DNA of 50,197 nucleotides from Kiritimatiellia bacterium (GTDB lineage Bacteria > Verrucomicrobiota > Kiritimatiellia > RFP12 > UBA1067): assembly GCA_017962315.1 (NCBI GenBank), contig JAGCVN010000063.1, positions 1 through 50,197 of the forward strand. Direction: 5' to 3'. The translations under genes and the position numbers were made by a program. Shown here piece by piece: positions 25,041 to 34,498 of the stretch. The first letter of the stretch is position 1, and each line of letters opens with the position of its first letter. The notes under the pieces were generated by a model, which ran no database searches, was not told the origin of the DNA, and worked only from the letters and a program-made list of their open reading frames with translations.

Positions 25041-25060
25041 AAAAAGGTTGCCCCCTTTTT
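25041..25060 (-). terminator. weak terminator at the end of the 14-gene cluster
   Basis: AAAAAGG (25041-25047) and CCTTTTT (25054-25060) form a 7-bp hairpin with a 6-nt loop. On the minus strand it ends in a T run. It lies 40 nt after the last stop codon of the cluster and before the nusA promoter. The A/T-rich stem suggests incomplete termination. Confidence 0.4.
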
Positions 25061-25099
25061 CAGCATCAAACAGCCCCCCCCTTATTGATCCATTCCACC

Positions 25100-27601
25100 T
25101 CATTCACAGCGGTACAGATCCGCCTCTTTTCCGTCAACAAAAATCGCCATCTTGAAATTATCCTTTTTGCCGATTTGTCGTTTTGCGGGGTCGTAAAACT
25201 GCCATTTGTATTCAGACAGACTCCGATTCCCTTGTTTTGCCTCAAAGGATAACTTCAACTTCACCTCGTTTTTCATATCGGGAATAAACGGCATCATGAA
25301 CTTCATGCCGTTACTCCATTCCCCTTGGGGCGTATCGCCAAATGTTACATCTTTTGTCGTCAATTTACCATTAAATGTCAGCTGACAGGTTATGGTTACC
25401 TGATGTCGATAAGGAAATCTGTAAAGAGAATGACCGTCTCGCCCCCCTTGTTTCCAGAAGAAAATTTCTAGTTCCTTTGTGCCGCCATGTCCGCCATCGA
25501 TAAAAAATTCAAAACTCCGCTCCCCATCCTGTAACTTTGATGCCCAATTAAAATTATAAATATACGTATAACTTGGAACACGGAAATTCCCATTATCAAT
25601 CGCCTGTTGCATTTTCACAGTAAGTGATTCCAACCGTGCGTTATACTCATCTATTTTCGTTGAAATACCAGTCAATTCCGTTTCATAAACGGTCATTTCA
25701 CTTTCATTTTGACAGACGCGCTTTGGAACATCTACTCTATCAAGTTCCGAAATAATCCGCATACATTTGTCACTAAGGGATTGGGGCGTTATCGTATCTT
25801 CATTCCCAGAAAGAGAAACATCACGATTATCCCTGTAGTTCCCGAGGGTAACTTTCAGGCTCACCAGCGACTGTTTGAGTTTCAGATATTCTTCCTGTAT
25901 GCGTTCGCGCATTCGGCTTAACGTTAAAGTCTTTTCCTTCCATGTCTCCAACTTTTTGGCCAGTAATTCCACCTGTGTATCATACTCATCTATTTTCTTT
26001 GAAACATCGGTCAATTCCGTTTCATAAACAATCGTTTCCCTCCCATTTTGACAGACGCGCTTTGGAACGTCTATTCTGTCAACTTCCGAAAGGATTTGTA
26101 GACATTTGTCCTCAAAGGATTGAATGGTTATCGTATCGTCGTTCCTGTCCTTATCGTTTTTGAGCGTAACTTTTAGGTTTGCGAGCGCTTGTTTAAGTTT
26201 CAGATAGTCTTCCTGTATGCGTTCTCGCGTTCGGCTCAACGTTAATGTCTTTTCTTTCCATGTCTCCAATTTTTTTGCTTCAGTAAGACACCTTTCGATT
26301 CGCGTACAACAACCAGTTTGCAAGGTTTCTGCTTCCTTCGCCGTATTTTGAAGATGCATTAACATCTTTCCCAGATCCGTAATATCAAGTTGTTTGAAAA
26401 GTTCGACAAGAGAATGGAAAACCACATTTACATCTTGATTAAAATTCTCATCAAGCACGGGGAGCTTTATCTTATTTGCACAGCTTTCAATACTTTTCAA
26501 AATTCGATATAACCGATTCGTTTCGCTGGTGATAGTCTCTTCAGTCCTTGTAAAACGACTGGAAAGCTTTTTTTGAGACGCGACAAACTCGTTTTCGACG
26601 GTATTCACATCTTCAAAATAACAATTAGGAACAAATACATCCCCATGCAACTTCTGAAGTTCTCGTAATTCAGAACGTCCATTCGTAATCGTTCTCCGAA
26701 CGATGTTGAAATGATTGAGAGTAGCTGTTTCATTTGAGATTATACTACCCGATACTCCTCCTATAAATGAGACAACGTTATCAATAGTACATTCCTTTGA
26801 AAATAAATCTGAAACCCATGCGATAGTCTTATCTCGATCTAACGGGAGATTTTGAAATTTCTCCATAATTGCCCCAGCTTCTTGCATAACCTCATCCAGT
26901 TTGAGCTTGGTGTCCTTAAAGTTGGTCGTTAATGATAAAACATCATCGCAAAATTGACCCACTGCATGAAACGTCTCATTTGTTCTCTTCTGTTGAATGT
27001 CATCCAACCTTTGCGACCACGTATTATAACACACGGCATACGTTTTTCCATCTATCCCTCTTTGCTCTATTGTTTCCTTGAGACCTTCTTGCGCCGTTTG
27101 CAATGACGGAATAATCTCGTCCTGGATTTGCTTAAGGGTCTCACGAACACCAACTATCTTTTTCTCAAGTTCATCCCTGTTCTGGAGATGTTTTGTCAAC
27201 GCAACTCGTGCAACATGATAGTTTGTCTCACATTCACGATACGCCCGTGCCAGCCGTGCAGCTTCAGTAAGAGCATTTTTATTTCGCGTTTCGATAATTA
27301 GTTTTATATCTTTTTCAGAAAGCCAATCCATTTTTTTGGGTTCTACACTATTCTTCATCTTCCCTACTGTTACGAATACAGATTGAAAATCACGAGAAGA
27401 GATTTCACGAAACCGCACCTCCTCTTCTTTTACTTCCTGCAATAATTCTTTCAAAGTATTCCGTCTTTCCTCGCTATAACTACGAATTTTCCACCATGTT
27501 AGGGAAACCGCCAAAAACATGGCAACCGCCACACACATACAATATATACCACGCCTCTTCCTTATGTCATTAATCAACCTAGGCATCCCATCTTTCGACA
27601 T
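25100..27601 (-). CDS. membrane-anchored coiled-coil protein with tandem internal repeats
   Basis: An 833-residue protein, not recognised by family. One N-terminal TM segment (about 20-40, IYCMCVAVAMFLAVSLTWW) has Arg/Lys before it, so most of the protein probably lies in the periplasm. Residues 40-660 are almost all charged helix and coiled coil. Residues about 442-545 and 548-658 are near-identical repeats sharing KLETWKEKTLTLSR, VDVPKRVCQN and YETELT. The last 150 residues form a distinct beta-rich domain (NFNWASKLQDGERSFEFFIDG; ELEIFFWKQGG). The ATG at 27601 has AAGGAG at 8 nt and sits 2 nt past the GAP1-like gene stop. Visibly AT-richer than the housekeeping genes. Could be a spacer or sensor rod of the cluster's membrane complex. 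Confidence 0.85.
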   Translation of the reverse strand: MSKDGMPRLINDIRKRRGIYCMCVAVAMFLAVSLTWWKIRSYSEERRNTLKELLQEVKEEEVRFREISSRDFQSVFVTVGKMKNSVEPKKMDWLSEKDIKLIIETRNKNALTEAARLARAYRECETNYHVARVALTKHLQNRDELEKKIVGVRETLKQIQDEIIPSLQTAQEGLKETIEQRGIDGKTYAVCYNTWSQRLDDIQQKRTNETFHAVGQFCDDVLSLTTNFKDTKLKLDEVMQEAGAIMEKFQNLPLDRDKTIAWVSDLFSKECTIDNVVSFIGGVSGSIISNETATLNHFNIVRRTITNGRSELRELQKLHGDVFVPNCYFEDVNTVENEFVASQKKLSSRFTRTEETITSETNRLYRILKSIESCANKIKLPVLDENFNQDVNVVFHSLVELFKQLDITDLGKMLMHLQNTAKEAETLQTGCCTRIERCLTEAKKLETWKEKTLTLSRTRERIQEDYLKLKQALANLKVTLKNDKDRNDDTITIQSFEDKCLQILSEVDRIDVPKRVCQNGRETIVYETELTDVSKKIDEYDTQVELLAKKLETWKEKTLTLSRMRERIQEEYLKLKQSLVSLKVTLGNYRDNRDVSLSGNEDTITPQSLSDKCMRIISELDRVDVPKRVCQNESEMTVYETELTGISTKIDEYNARLESLTVKMQQAIDNGNFRVPSYTYIYNFNWASKLQDGERSFEFFIDGGHGGTKELEIFFWKQGGRDGHSLYRFPYRHQVTITCQLTFNGKLTTKDVTFGDTPQGEWSNGMKFMMPFIPDMKNEVKLKLSFEAKQGNRSLSEYKWQFYDPAKRQIGKKDNFKMAIFVDGKEADLYRCE
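25627..26275 (-). repeat. tandem ~320-bp coding duplication
   Basis: Two adjacent blocks, about 25627-25960 and 25966-26275, share long identical DNA stretches, for example CAGACGCGCTTTGGAAC and TACTCATCTATTTTC. They differ by substitutions and one indel of about 20 nt. They encode the two repeat units of the coiled-coil protein. High DNA-level similarity implies a recent duplication. Confidence 0.85.
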
Positions 27602-27603
27602 AA

Positions 27604-29913
27604 TCACAACTCCTTCGTTTTATGCACATCAGAAGCAGAAAATTGCGTACCCCGAAAAAGGGTAACACTACCACCTCTGCCTCTGCTTCCCGCTGGGACA
27701 CTTGTATTCTCACCTCGGTTGCCTGGGGTAGGTTCTCCCCCATCCGAATGATCTTCTTGAGTCTGTTTCAAGGGGGGAGACTTAGAGCCTGTTAGACTAC
27801 TCAAACCTCCCCGAGCCAACCACAGTCCAATCCAACCGATTGTAATTGCAATACATAGAATCGCAATGCATATCACATCAAAAACACCAAGTAGCGGATT
27901 CGAGACCGATAATCCAGAGGAGATAGCATCGGGAACTATTAGACTATTGAAACATCCTCCAAACAACCAATGTCCCGCCCAACCGATTACTGTACATAGA
28001 ATCGCGAGACACATCACGCCTGATATACCAAGACGCTTGCTCAATTCTCTATGCTGTTTTTCTGACTGTTCCTTCAACTGTTCATTCCCCTGTTCCTTCT
28101 CCTGTTTTAACTTTTCCACTTGTTCACAATTGTCTTTCATTCGTTGTAAGTCGTTTTGCCATTCTGTCTCAATAAAATTATCTCCAGATATTTTAAGACC
28201 ATCTAATATATGCGCCAGCTTTATCTTCTCCTTCGGCGACGAAGGTTTGAGTTTTGCGACCAAATCATCTTGCACCCTTCCCAACACTTTCTCTGGCAAA
28301 GGCAATTTCAGATACTTTGTAATATCTCCTATTAAATTTATTTTTAACAACGCACTTCTATACTTTAGCATCGCCAACACATCGCCAATTCCAAAGGAAT
28401 CCGTTCCGCAAAGTTGTTGTTGTAGTTTTTCAACAACTGTAATGTCCTCATCAGGATTCTCTGACTTATCTGCACCTAAATCTCGAATCTTTTGATATTT
28501 AAGAACTAACGCGATAAACGGTAAATCATTCTCCACCGCCATGACATCTTCCATTGTAATCATGTAAGTTTCAAGCAATCGACCGGTCAGATTAACTTTG
28601 AATTCGTTGTCCGATACAAAGTGTTCAAGTTCTTTCAAGAAATCACATAAGGCAAAAACGTCGTCCACCAACAATTTACAGACAGTCTTGAACGTATCCT
28701 CATTTTTAGCACAAGCCTCACAAAACCGCCTTAGATCGCACTTGTCGGCATACACCCCGATTTCAAACCTTGCAACCACAAATCTGTTCAGCCACTCGAC
28801 ATCATTCGTATTGACATCTTGCGACAATTGCGCAGCTATCTTCTCCAGCAACAATGCGCGAAGTTTGGGGAATCGCGGATTATCATTGCTTTTCCCGATA
28901 CAGAATCTATTCGCTTTATACATTCCATTAATTGAGACATCCAGACCAACCACAACCTCCCAACAGGAGACGAGCGCGTCAAAATCTTCTGCGTCGAGTT
29001 CCGTTCCACCGTCATCGACCATCCGCTTGAAGAGTTCGACATCCTCGCGGCTCCCGAACTTCGGCCCCCCCTGCGGCAATTCGCCATAGAGCCCCGTGTC
29101 GGGGTCGGCGGTTTCGCCATCCCGGACTGTTCCGACAAATACCAGATGTTCCGCATCCGGAAATGTTCGCATTTCACTGGACGGCAACCATGTCGAAAAC
29201 GAAATGTTCCGACGAACAACAAGAGGTAGCAACCTTACCGCAATTGCTATCGTGTCTAGCGACGAGGCCCTGGTTCCATCAAAGGCAAGCGTTGAACCAC
29301 CGTCTTTGGACATGAATCGGGACATGGCGAAAACAATTCGTCCGATTTTCTGGACAAGATTGTCCGAAAGTCTTTCAAAAATATACTCGTCTGAGAAATA
29401 GGGGTTGGGCTTGATGTCCGAAATCGTCTCCCAAACCGGTAATTCCGGCGTTGGTTCATCGGGGTAGTCACCATTCAGAATGCCCAACGCGCGTTCGCGG
29501 TATTCTTCGGGAAATTCGGTCTGGATGGATGGTGAAAGAAGCAACGAGACGGGGTTGAATGACTCCGTCGCGCCAGCAAAGAGGTCTCCTTCTCCCTTTT
29601 CCACAAAAACGTGGGCGAAATAATCCTGCCCGCGGGTCTTGTCATACCACCTAAGCCCTGCGTCAAGGCTCTGCGACACGACTTTTTTCCCATCTTCCTT
29701 CCGGCTGCAATAGACAAACTTGATTGGCAGGCTGTGATTTCCGACAACGTCATGTTCGCTCTTTTCGCCAGAGTCCGGGCTTTTGAATTCAAAAACAGGC
29801 ATGAGCACTGATGCCATTTTCGGCCCGGCTCCCGGCGAACTTTGGAAAACAGTCCAGCCTGGCGCAGAGGCGCCCCATGGCGAAGCGGTGTACGTGAATT
29901 GCTCCAAACTCAT
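27604..29913 (-). CDS. GAP1-like GTPase-associated protein with C-terminal TM pair
   Basis: A 769-residue protein. The N-terminal ~280 residues (MSLEQFTYTASPWG..GWTVFQSSPG, then KFVYCSRKEDGKKVVSQSLD, then RGQDYFAHVFVE) follow the pattern of the N-terminal domain of GTPase-associated protein 1 (GAP1) families: a Y-T-S start, a pardon-like conserved core and an F-A-H motif. The middle is helical. A charged coil at about 660-690 (KLKQEKEQGNEQLKEQ) precedes two TM helices and a Ser/Gly/Pro tail. The ATG at 29911-29913 has an AGGGAG RBS; the longer open frame overlaps the GTPase gene and lacks homology. GAP1-type proteins are known as genomic partners of TRAFAC-type GTPases, and the gene just upstream encodes one. 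Base composition shifts to AT-rich in the second half. Confidence 0.72.
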   Translation of the reverse strand: MSLEQFTYTASPWGASAPGWTVFQSSPGAGPKMASVLMPVFEFKSPDSGEKSEHDVVGNHSLPIKFVYCSRKEDGKKVVSQSLDAGLRWYDKTRGQDYFAHVFVEKGEGDLFAGATESFNPVSLLLSPSIQTEFPEEYRERALGILNGDYPDEPTPELPVWETISDIKPNPYFSDEYIFERLSDNLVQKIGRIVFAMSRFMSKDGGSTLAFDGTRASSLDTIAIAVRLLPLVVRRNISFSTWLPSSEMRTFPDAEHLVFVGTVRDGETADPDTGLYGELPQGGPKFGSREDVELFKRMVDDGGTELDAEDFDALVSCWEVVVGLDVSINGMYKANRFCIGKSNDNPRFPKLRALLLEKIAAQLSQDVNTNDVEWLNRFVVARFEIGVYADKCDLRRFCEACAKNEDTFKTVCKLLVDDVFALCDFLKELEHFVSDNEFKVNLTGRLLETYMITMEDVMAVENDLPFIALVLKYQKIRDLGADKSENPDEDITVVEKLQQQLCGTDSFGIGDVLAMLKYRSALLKINLIGDITKYLKLPLPEKVLGRVQDDLVAKLKPSSPKEKIKLAHILDGLKISGDNFIETEWQNDLQRMKDNCEQVEKLKQEKEQGNEQLKEQSEKQHRELSKRLGISGVMCLAILCTVIGWAGHWLFGGCFNSLIVPDAISSGLSVSNPLLGVFDVICIAILCIAITIGWIGLWLARGGLSSLTGSKSPPLKQTQEDHSDGGEPTPGNRGENTSVPAGSRGRGGSVTLFRGTQFSASDVHKTKEL

Positions 29914-29932
29914 TGCGCAATCTCCCTGTTTG

Positions 29933-31105
29933 TCATTTGCGTCCGCCAACAAGGCCATGTTGCCACAGTACCCAAAGAAGAGGGTCGAGAATTCGCCGCG
30001 GCATGGGTTGGCCCGTGAACATCCTGACTTCATTCCCCTGTGAATCGCGCGAACTTCTGGCTGTTTGAATGGCGGAGCCAAGCGCATCGGTCGCGAAAAA
30101 CGCATGGTATTTGAAGAAATTTACGGCACCAGTAATGCCATCGTGGGCGGGCTTCCCCTCCCTGAATCCATTGTCGTTGTCCAGGTCGGCCATATACGCC
30201 TCTGTTTTTTCCGACAGCAGTTCAAGATTTGACAGGGAAATCAACCCGGCATCTGACTCTGTTCTTGAAACGATGTCCTGGGAACCGACCAGGAGGTCTT
30301 GGGGATCGAGTTTGTCAAGATTGACCAGCGCATCTGTTTTTGTGAGGCATACCGCAATGGGCTTGCGTTTCATGGTTTTCCTGATTTCCGGAATGGAAAG
30401 AACGCTTTGCAGAGTCGCATAAACGGACATTTGCAACCCAGATTGCTCATATTTCCCCTTGCGCAAGGCATTTGCATCCCTGCATTCATCGCGGATTGTA
30501 GATAATTGCGTCGGATTGACAAGCGCAATCAGACCTTCGGCCAGTTTGTTTCCGAGAATAGGGTACTTTTTGGAAACCTCGCTCCATTCTCCATGCACCA
30601 AGTCTTCACCGGCTGTGTCGGTGAAAGCCAAAAGGACGTCTCTCTTGCGATACGGCTCCTTGATTTTGTTGGCCACACCTCCGGAATAGGCCAGGTGGAT
30701 GACCAATGACAGAGGAAGCTTTTCCTTGGAGCGTTTCGTGGTGCCGCCCAATATTTCCCCCTTCCCGCTCTTGCTCGGATAGAGTTTTTCCTCCCAGTTC
30801 ACGAATTCATCGGGAGAACCATTTGTTGCTGGGGATCCCTCGGTTTCCTGATCTTCCTCCTGCCTGATGATCCGCGTCGCAGTCCAATAAGACGGCCACA
30901 GGGCCCCTTCGCAGAGAAGATGCGCGAGAACTGTCAGAAAATGCGTTTTGCCTGCCCCGCTTGGTCCTACGACCACAATTGGGAACAGAACGCTGTCCGA
31001 CACCTCCTCCGGGAGAATCGAATGGCATGTGGGGCATGGTTTTCCAACTGGGGTTGTGCTGCAATCTGCAAAGCAGAATGGGCAACGGATTGTCTTTGCG
31101 AACAT
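29933..31105 (-). CDS. TRAFAC-like GTPase with N-terminal zinc ribbon
   Basis: A 390-residue P-loop protein. A treble-clef or ribbon candidate uses CPFC (8-11) and CPTC (24-27). The Walker A/G1 is GPSGAGKT (47-54), the G3 is FTDTAGED (161-168, D-T-A-G), and the base-recognition G4 is LTKTD (254-258). Hydrophobic VVVVG-type strand and LLAF strand flank them. This layout matches the TRAFAC-clade GTPases that pair with GAP1-type proteins in predicted bacterial conflict or signalling systems. The start ATG is 2 nt after the stop of the Fn3 protein gene, with GAGGT at 9 nt. Nucleotide specificity is inferred from TKxD, not shown. Confidence 0.8.
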   Translation of the reverse strand: MFAKTIRCPFCFADCSTTPVGKPCPTCHSILPEEVSDSVLFPIVVVGPSGAGKTHFLTVLAHLLCEGALWPSYWTATRIIRQEEDQETEGSPATNGSPDEFVNWEEKLYPSKSGKGEILGGTTKRSKEKLPLSLVIHLAYSGGVANKIKEPYRKRDVLLAFTDTAGEDLVHGEWSEVSKKYPILGNKLAEGLIALVNPTQLSTIRDECRDANALRKGKYEQSGLQMSVYATLQSVLSIPEIRKTMKRKPIAVCLTKTDALVNLDKLDPQDLLVGSQDIVSRTESDAGLISLSNLELLSEKTEAYMADLDNDNGFREGKPAHDGITGAVNFFKYHAFFATDALGSAIQTARSSRDSQGNEVRMFTGQPMPRRILDPLLWVLWQHGLVGGRK

Positions 31106-31107
31106 GG

Positions 31108-33750
31108 TTATTGTACCTCGAATTCCGATGGTGGATGGAGCCGACAGTTCTCGGCGTCGGCATGAACCAGAAATACTCCGACGAACTCGCCGGGCCGGAC
31201 AATTCCATCGAGAAGAATCCGCTTTTCCGGCATGCCGGTTTCGGATTCGGTGCGAATGGCGGAACGCCCGCCTCTTGGCGAAAGGACGTCAGCACGGATG
31301 CGAGAAGCCCGAACGTCAAGCTCGGGGATGTAGCCCGTGGATGTCTTGATGACCAAAAATGCCGGCTTGCGTTTTGAGAACAACCCTCCGGGATGCGTTT
31401 CAATGTCGTAAGTCAACTTTGTTTCCCAAAGCGGTGCGCTCCGTCCGGCGGAACAGAAATCCCTATCTCCGAACGACCTTACACCGAAAACTGATATCCA
31501 ACAAGGCCCGCCTCCATCCAGAGGTTTCGCCAGAACCCCGCCTTTCTCCGCATATCTCGCTCTCGAAACATGATGCCGTGAGATTTTCGGGATGTCGGAT
31601 GGGGAACACGCCTTGGCGTCAGACACCCCCCAGATGCAGGAATCAAGTCCGTCGGGCCAATCCCATTTCACTAGAAGCGCCCCCGAAGCGGTTCTGCCAA
31701 AAGTTATCCGTCCAACAGTCGGTGGGGGCGGGACTTTCCGAACCTCGACGCTAATCTTGGAAGTCCCCATGTCACGACCAAAGAACTCGAAACGCAAGGA
31801 ATAATCGAAGGAAGCCCCAACCGAAACGTCTGCGTCCTCGAAAACGCCACTGAACGAAGTAACGTCTTTGTTGCTGATTTTTCCGTCGCCACGTGAAAGT
31901 AGAAACCTATACGGGACACCAGCGGATAGACCTTCCGGCATAGTCCACTTGAGAGTTACGATTCCTCCAGCTCCGTCCATGCCCTGACCAGTGCCGGAAA
32001 ACGAACCATCCGGCAATTCCACCAGACAGACCGCCGGGTTGCTCCAGACGATGGCCTTTTCGTTTTCTCTGAACTTCTTATCTATCTCTACCATCGGCAC
32101 AATGCCGTATTCGTATTCGACACCAATCTTCAGTTCTCTCCCCCTATCGGTGTGGGACATCATCGAGGCATTGAGTTCGTCAACCATAACGCCTTTCCCC
32201 GACGCCCCTTTTTCGCGTCGCAAAATCCGCCACTTCGCGGCCGCTGTCCCACCTGAAGTTGGTTTCCATGAAACGATGATGACCGGCGGTCCGTCCGTGG
32301 AACCCTTTGCCGTCAGCGACTCGACTTTTCGGAGACCTTCGATAAGCAATTCTCTTTTTTTGTCGGCAAGTGCCTTTTCGGCATTACTTATTCTGGGCGA
32401 TGAGGGACTACCAAACTCTTTGCGTAAAGTATCTTGGGTGTCCTTAGCCTTTGTTAGTGCTTCTTCGGCACCAGTCGTGTCCTGGTGCGCCAACGCCTCC
32501 GTGAAAGCGGCAAGTGCGCCATCTCTGGCCTTTTCTAGTTCTGCACGGCGATTTTTTCGTTCAGCATCAACCTCGGCATCCCAGTCGGCGATGGTCCCTT
32601 CGCCCAAATTGGCAAGTTCTCGACCAATTTCCCGGGCCTTGTCCCATTCCCAAGCAACCAGCGCCTCCTTAAAGTTCTTTTTGAGCGCGGCAATCTTATC
32701 GGCGCACTCCTGAACTTCACGTTCTTTTCGCTTACGTTTCGCCTTTTCCTCCGCCTCATCAATCTTGCGCCGCCATTCAACCGCATCAAACCCAGGAAGA
32801 TTCCTGCCTGCCGTTTCTTTGACCTTGTCGCGGACTTTTGAAAAACCTTTCCCTTCCGCCGCCGCATCGCCCAGTGCCACCTGGATTTCCTGATTGGCAT
32901 CGTCAAGCATCTGGGTAACCTTTTCGCAAATTTGTTTAGCCTCAGCGTTATCAGGCCAAATTTCCGACACCTTGCTCGCCTTGGCTTTCGCTTCGGCCCA
33001 GTTCTTTTCCTTCAGGGCGCGTTTCGCAGCTTCAAGTGCGTCCTCGGCTTCGCGACACTGGGGGCATTCAACCCCTTCGTCATGCTTTCCGTGGCCTTTC
33101 GGACATGCCACTTGAGCGACTTTTAGCGTCAAGTCATGGCGGTACTTTACACGAACGACATTGAGGTACCATGCGACAAATCTTCTTTCATCCTCCGTTC
33201 CTACACAACAGGATTTCCCTTTAAGATACTGCATGGCATCGTCCAGGGACAATGTTCTCTTGTCACACAGGATATCATCCATATTCAGATAAAATGCGAA
33301 CTCGGACAACGATTCCGAAGTGGAAAATAATCCACACCATTGTCCGTTTAGGGATTTCAGTTTCTCACCTGCCGCATTTTTTTCCTTGCTCTTTTTCCAT
33401 GGTCCATTAAGGCATTTTATGATTTTTATCCCTTCCTCCGCGAATGCCTCCTTCACTTTTTGCGCCACCTCGCCGTTCTTTAAGTCCAGCACATCAATTA
33501 CGGCGCGGGCGTCGGCGCCAAACGCATCATCAAAGGGTGCAGAATAAAAACTTAGCGCATGCAAGCCCAAAATGATTTTTGAAAAGATGCCTCGAAGAGT
33601 TCGCGCACGTTCTACCTCATTAAAAGAGATGGACCATTCGTCAACTGAATTCAAGGCCGTGAAAAGCGATCGGACTGAATCTTTCGCATCGTTCTGCGGA
33701 AGCAGATGGGCGATTGCCTCCTGGACTGAAGTAAGAGATGGTTCCGGCAT
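31108..33750 (-). CDS. large multidomain protein: zinc ribbon, helical repeats, coiled coil, fibronectin III-like
   Basis: About 880 residues, no overall family recognised. Residues 1-205 are alpha/beta of unknown type. CPKGHGKHDEGVECPQC at about 213-231 is a zinc-binding candidate. A TPR-like helical hairpin follows (ALKEKNWAEAKAKASKVSE, about 240-275), then a long charged coiled coil (about 290-440). Two or three beta-sandwich domains with fibronectin III features come next (VIIVSWKPTSGGTAAAKWRI; VTLKWTMPEGLSAGVPYRF; LLVKWDWPDG). A basic beta-rich tail ends the protein. No signal peptide or TM, so probably a cytosolic scaffold. The start could be ATG 33748-33750 or a GTG three codons earlier; neither has a strong RBS. 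Stop is 2 nt before the GTPase start. Confidence 0.8.
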   Translation of the reverse strand: MPEPSLTSVQEAIAHLLPQNDAKDSVRSLFTALNSVDEWSISFNEVERARTLRGIFSKIILGLHALSFYSAPFDDAFGADARAVIDVLDLKNGEVAQKVKEAFAEEGIKIIKCLNGPWKKSKEKNAAGEKLKSLNGQWCGLFSTSESLSEFAFYLNMDDILCDKRTLSLDDAMQYLKGKSCCVGTEDERRFVAWYLNVVRVKYRHDLTLKVAQVACPKGHGKHDEGVECPQCREAEDALEAAKRALKEKNWAEAKAKASKVSEIWPDNAEAKQICEKVTQMLDDANQEIQVALGDAAAEGKGFSKVRDKVKETAGRNLPGFDAVEWRRKIDEAEEKAKRKRKEREVQECADKIAALKKNFKEALVAWEWDKAREIGRELANLGEGTIADWDAEVDAERKNRRAELEKARDGALAAFTEALAHQDTTGAEEALTKAKDTQDTLRKEFGSPSSPRISNAEKALADKKRELLIEGLRKVESLTAKGSTDGPPVIIVSWKPTSGGTAAAKWRILRREKGASGKGVMVDELNASMMSHTDRGRELKIGVEYEYGIVPMVEIDKKFRENEKAIVWSNPAVCLVELPDGSFSGTGQGMDGAGGIVTLKWTMPEGLSAGVPYRFLLSRGDGKISNKDVTSFSGVFEDADVSVGASFDYSLRFEFFGRDMGTSKISVEVRKVPPPPTVGRITFGRTASGALLVKWDWPDGLDSCIWGVSDAKACSPSDIPKISRHHVSRARYAEKGGVLAKPLDGGGPCWISVFGVRSFGDRDFCSAGRSAPLWETKLTYDIETHPGGLFSKRKPAFLVIKTSTGYIPELDVRASRIRADVLSPRGGRSAIRTESETGMPEKRILLDGIVRPGEFVGVFLVHADAENCRLHPPSEFEVQ

Positions 33751-33764
33751 GGCAAACACCCAGA

Positions 33765-34487
33765 TTAGGTAAATTGAATCAAGCGATTGCGTTGCTTGGC
33801 TTGGTCTTTGACCAATAGAACTAATTCCTTTCGGTGTCGTTCGTGAAGTTCATCCAACTCAATCAAATGTCGTTGGAGAATCTCCAGAAAAGGATCGCCT
33901 CGTAGATTTTCCGACGGTAAAATTTCCCGCTTGTACCAATCGGCAATTTCCAACCTATCCTCATCAGTAAGCGTAAAGCCTGCATTTCCCCTGTCATGCA
34001 GGACATCTTTGGCCAAAGCATCTTCACATCCGTGAAGAATTGAATCTATGAAAAGGGCATATAGAAAACGCTGCCAACTTTCTGCATCTGATAATGCGAC
34101 ATATGCTTCTGCCACAAGCCGAGACCAGCATAGTAGTGCAGTTACTTTTTGCTCATCTCGTCTCGCCGGGCCATTGATTCTTTTGCGCAACATCAGCCCT
34201 GCGGACGACATCACTCGCAGCAAAGGCTCGCGACTCTGCGAGGTAATGCCGATGGCGTCGTAAAAGTCGCAACCGCTTTCACGAACTGCAACCAATGCTT
34301 CTAGAGCTTCTTCATCACCACCGACAAGATCATTAAGTCCACAAAGTAACGAGCAGAAGTTCGCAAAAGCTCCTGCCTTGGCATCAAGCGGTTTAAGATA
34401 TGGCATATTTCCGTTCCTGATAGCATCCAACCAATCTGAGCTAGGTTTTGCCAAAAGAACAAACACCGCCTCCCATTGTTTTTTCAT
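33765..34487 (-). CDS. hypothetical all-helical protein of the Hsp70/GTPase cluster
   Basis: 240 residues, not recognised. Sequence pattern predicts an all-alpha fold with no TM or signal (KKQWEAVFVLLAKPSSDWLD at the start; RHLIELDELHERHRKELVLL near the end). Cysteines are scattered without metal-binding spacing. The ATG at 34485-34487 has TAGGAG upstream; a TTG two codons earlier is less likely. It sits between the second Hsp70 gene (11-nt gap) and the Fn3 protein gene (14-nt gap). A co-chaperone or adaptor role is conceivable from context only. Confidence 0.8.
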   Translation of the reverse strand: MKKQWEAVFVLLAKPSSDWLDAIRNGNMPYLKPLDAKAGAFANFCSLLCGLNDLVGGDEEALEALVAVRESGCDFYDAIGITSQSREPLLRVMSSAGLMLRKRINGPARRDEQKVTALLCWSRLVAEAYVALSDAESWQRFLYALFIDSILHGCEDALAKDVLHDRGNAGFTLTDEDRLEIADWYKREILPSENLRGDPFLEILQRHLIELDELHERHRKELVLLVKDQAKQRNRLIQFT

Positions 34488-34498
34488 GACCAAGTCTC

